Source: CAZMFZ01 sp964565665
GTDB taxonomy: Bacteria > Bacteroidota > Bacteroidia > Cytophagales > UBA9547
Direction of reading: 5' to 3'
DNA: 15,285 nt
NCBI GenBank assembly: GCA_964565665.1
Contig: CAZMFZ010000092.1
Span: forward strand, 1 to 15,285
In this document: piece after piece, positions 14,757 to 15,285 of the stretch
Layout of the letters: each line of letters opens with the position of its first letter
Position numbering within the stretch: the stretch's first letter is position 1
The notes under the pieces: generated by a model
The model's database searches: none
Told to the model about the DNA's origin: nothing
The model's input: the letters and a program-made list of their open reading frames with translations, nothing else
Translations under genes and position numbers: made by a program

Positions 14757-15285
14757 CTAATTTACCGATAGCTTCACTACTTTATTTCCAAGTTTTGCAT
14801 CTCTGATTTTCAAGATGTATGAGCCTGAAGGAATATTGGCTACCGATATTTTTACGCCTGCTGTATTGAAAGCATGGCTTACTATCGTGTTGCCTTCCAT
14901 ATTAACCAAATCAACTACCGAATTATCAGTTAAGCCTGAGATATTCACGTCTTGATTGGCAGGATTTGGATATACAACCAAACTGTTGTCAGTCGATAAT
15001 TGAGCCGCTTCTTGTGCTGCCTGTCTTGCTCCAGTTTTGGCAGCATTGGCATCTAACAACGCTTGGTATTTAGGTGCGATCACTCTCATGTTGGTACTTC
15101 CTATTTGGTTGAGGTTTTCCAAATGCCCCCAAGACCCAAACTTAGATTGTCTTTCACCAATATAGCTGAAGGCCATAACCAATCGGCAATTTACTGCTGG
15201 TTCAACCATTTTTCGAAAGTTTTTCATATACAAGTCATATATGGTTGGGTGTATTTGTGCATCCCATACTGCTTGGTTATAACAC
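14757..15285 (-). CDS. Type IX secreted protein, C-terminal part with sorting domain (cut by window edge)
   Basis: The frame is open through the right edge (175 codons visible), so the TTG at 15233 is not the true start. The visible N-terminal part reads YNQAVWDAQIHPTIYDLYMK and on through a region with SYIGERQSKFGSWGHLENL, then PKYQALLDA. This resembles a segment seen in large secreted proteins of Bacteroidota and other phyla (VHF..GSWG.LE pattern, then SPKYQAL), whose function is unknown to me. A short linker precedes the C-terminal type A sorting domain (about the last 75 residues): LVVYPNPANQDVNISGL, a middle VDLVNMEGN and the ending SGSYILKIRDAKLGNKVVKLSVN split over the final strands. 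That domain directs export by the type IX system and cleavage at the cell surface. Full-length protein is probably much larger. Confidence 0.85.
   Translation of the reverse strand, partial: CYNQAVWDAQIHPTIYDLYMKNFRKMVEPAVNCRLVMAFSYIGERQSKFGSWGHLENLNQIGSTNMRVIAPKYQALLDANAAKTGARQAAQEAAQLSTDNSLVVYPNPANQDVNISGLTDNSVVDLVNMEGNTIVSHAFNTAGVKISVANIPSGSYILKIRDAKLGNKVVKLSVN

Noticed and set aside
14757..15233. TTG at 15233 as the true start of the type IX protein
   Set aside because: The same frame stays open to the window edge and the added residues continue a domain-like sequence; no signal peptide is present at 15233.

Overview
The window looks like an AT-rich draft contig from a member of the Bacteroidota. 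Lineage evidence: two TonB-dependent receptors with N-terminal carboxypeptidase-regulatory-like domains, a protein ending in a type IX secretion sorting domain, a LytS/LytTR-type two-component pair, and one exact match to the Bacteroidota promoter pattern (TTTG, 19 bp, TAnnTTTG). I cannot place it below phylum. It is a scaffold: a run of exactly 100 Ns sits inside a repeat.

Layout, left to right. The C-terminal end of a SNF2-family helicase (1-474, running off the left edge) is followed by a Uma2-family nuclease-like protein (583-1167) and an aromatic-rich conserved hypothetical protein (1228-1794). A ribulose-phosphate 3-epimerase-family gene converges on these (1819-2475, minus) and is transcribed divergently from a TonB-receptor-like outer-membrane beta-barrel protein (2706-5120). 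Next, on the minus strand, lies a broken BRO/DinD-like gene (5135-5967, one frameshift and one in-frame stop), 12 bases downstream of single-chain glycyl-tRNA synthetase (5980-7479). A second TonB-dependent receptor (7701-10061) is divergent from glyS; the intergenic region between them carries a perfect 10-bp inverted repeat plus further half-sites.

The 568-base stretch 10062-10629 has no gene. It holds a likely terminator and a block of C-rich palindromes: outer inverted repeats enclosing a 129-bp unit present at least twice, with the assembly gap inside the repeat. Then come an atypical SDR-family epimerase-like protein (10630-11562), a LytS-type histidine kinase (11702-12778), its LytTR response regulator (12840-13604), a small DUF2007 protein (13620-13835) and CdsA (13813-14643). 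The last four are closely spaced and probably form one transcription unit. A long bidirectional terminator hairpin separates cdsA from the C-terminal part of a type IX secreted protein on the minus strand (14757 to the right edge).

Functionally this is mostly ordinary chromosome: translation (glyS), sugar-phosphate metabolism (rpe-like), phospholipid synthesis (cdsA), outer-membrane uptake and signalling. I see no defence island, biosynthetic cluster, CRISPR array or clearly new system. The items most worth a second look are the palindromic repeat block with its gap, a similar C-rich palindrome apparently inserted in frame in glyS, the decaying BRO/DinD-like gene, and the dyad array upstream of glyS.
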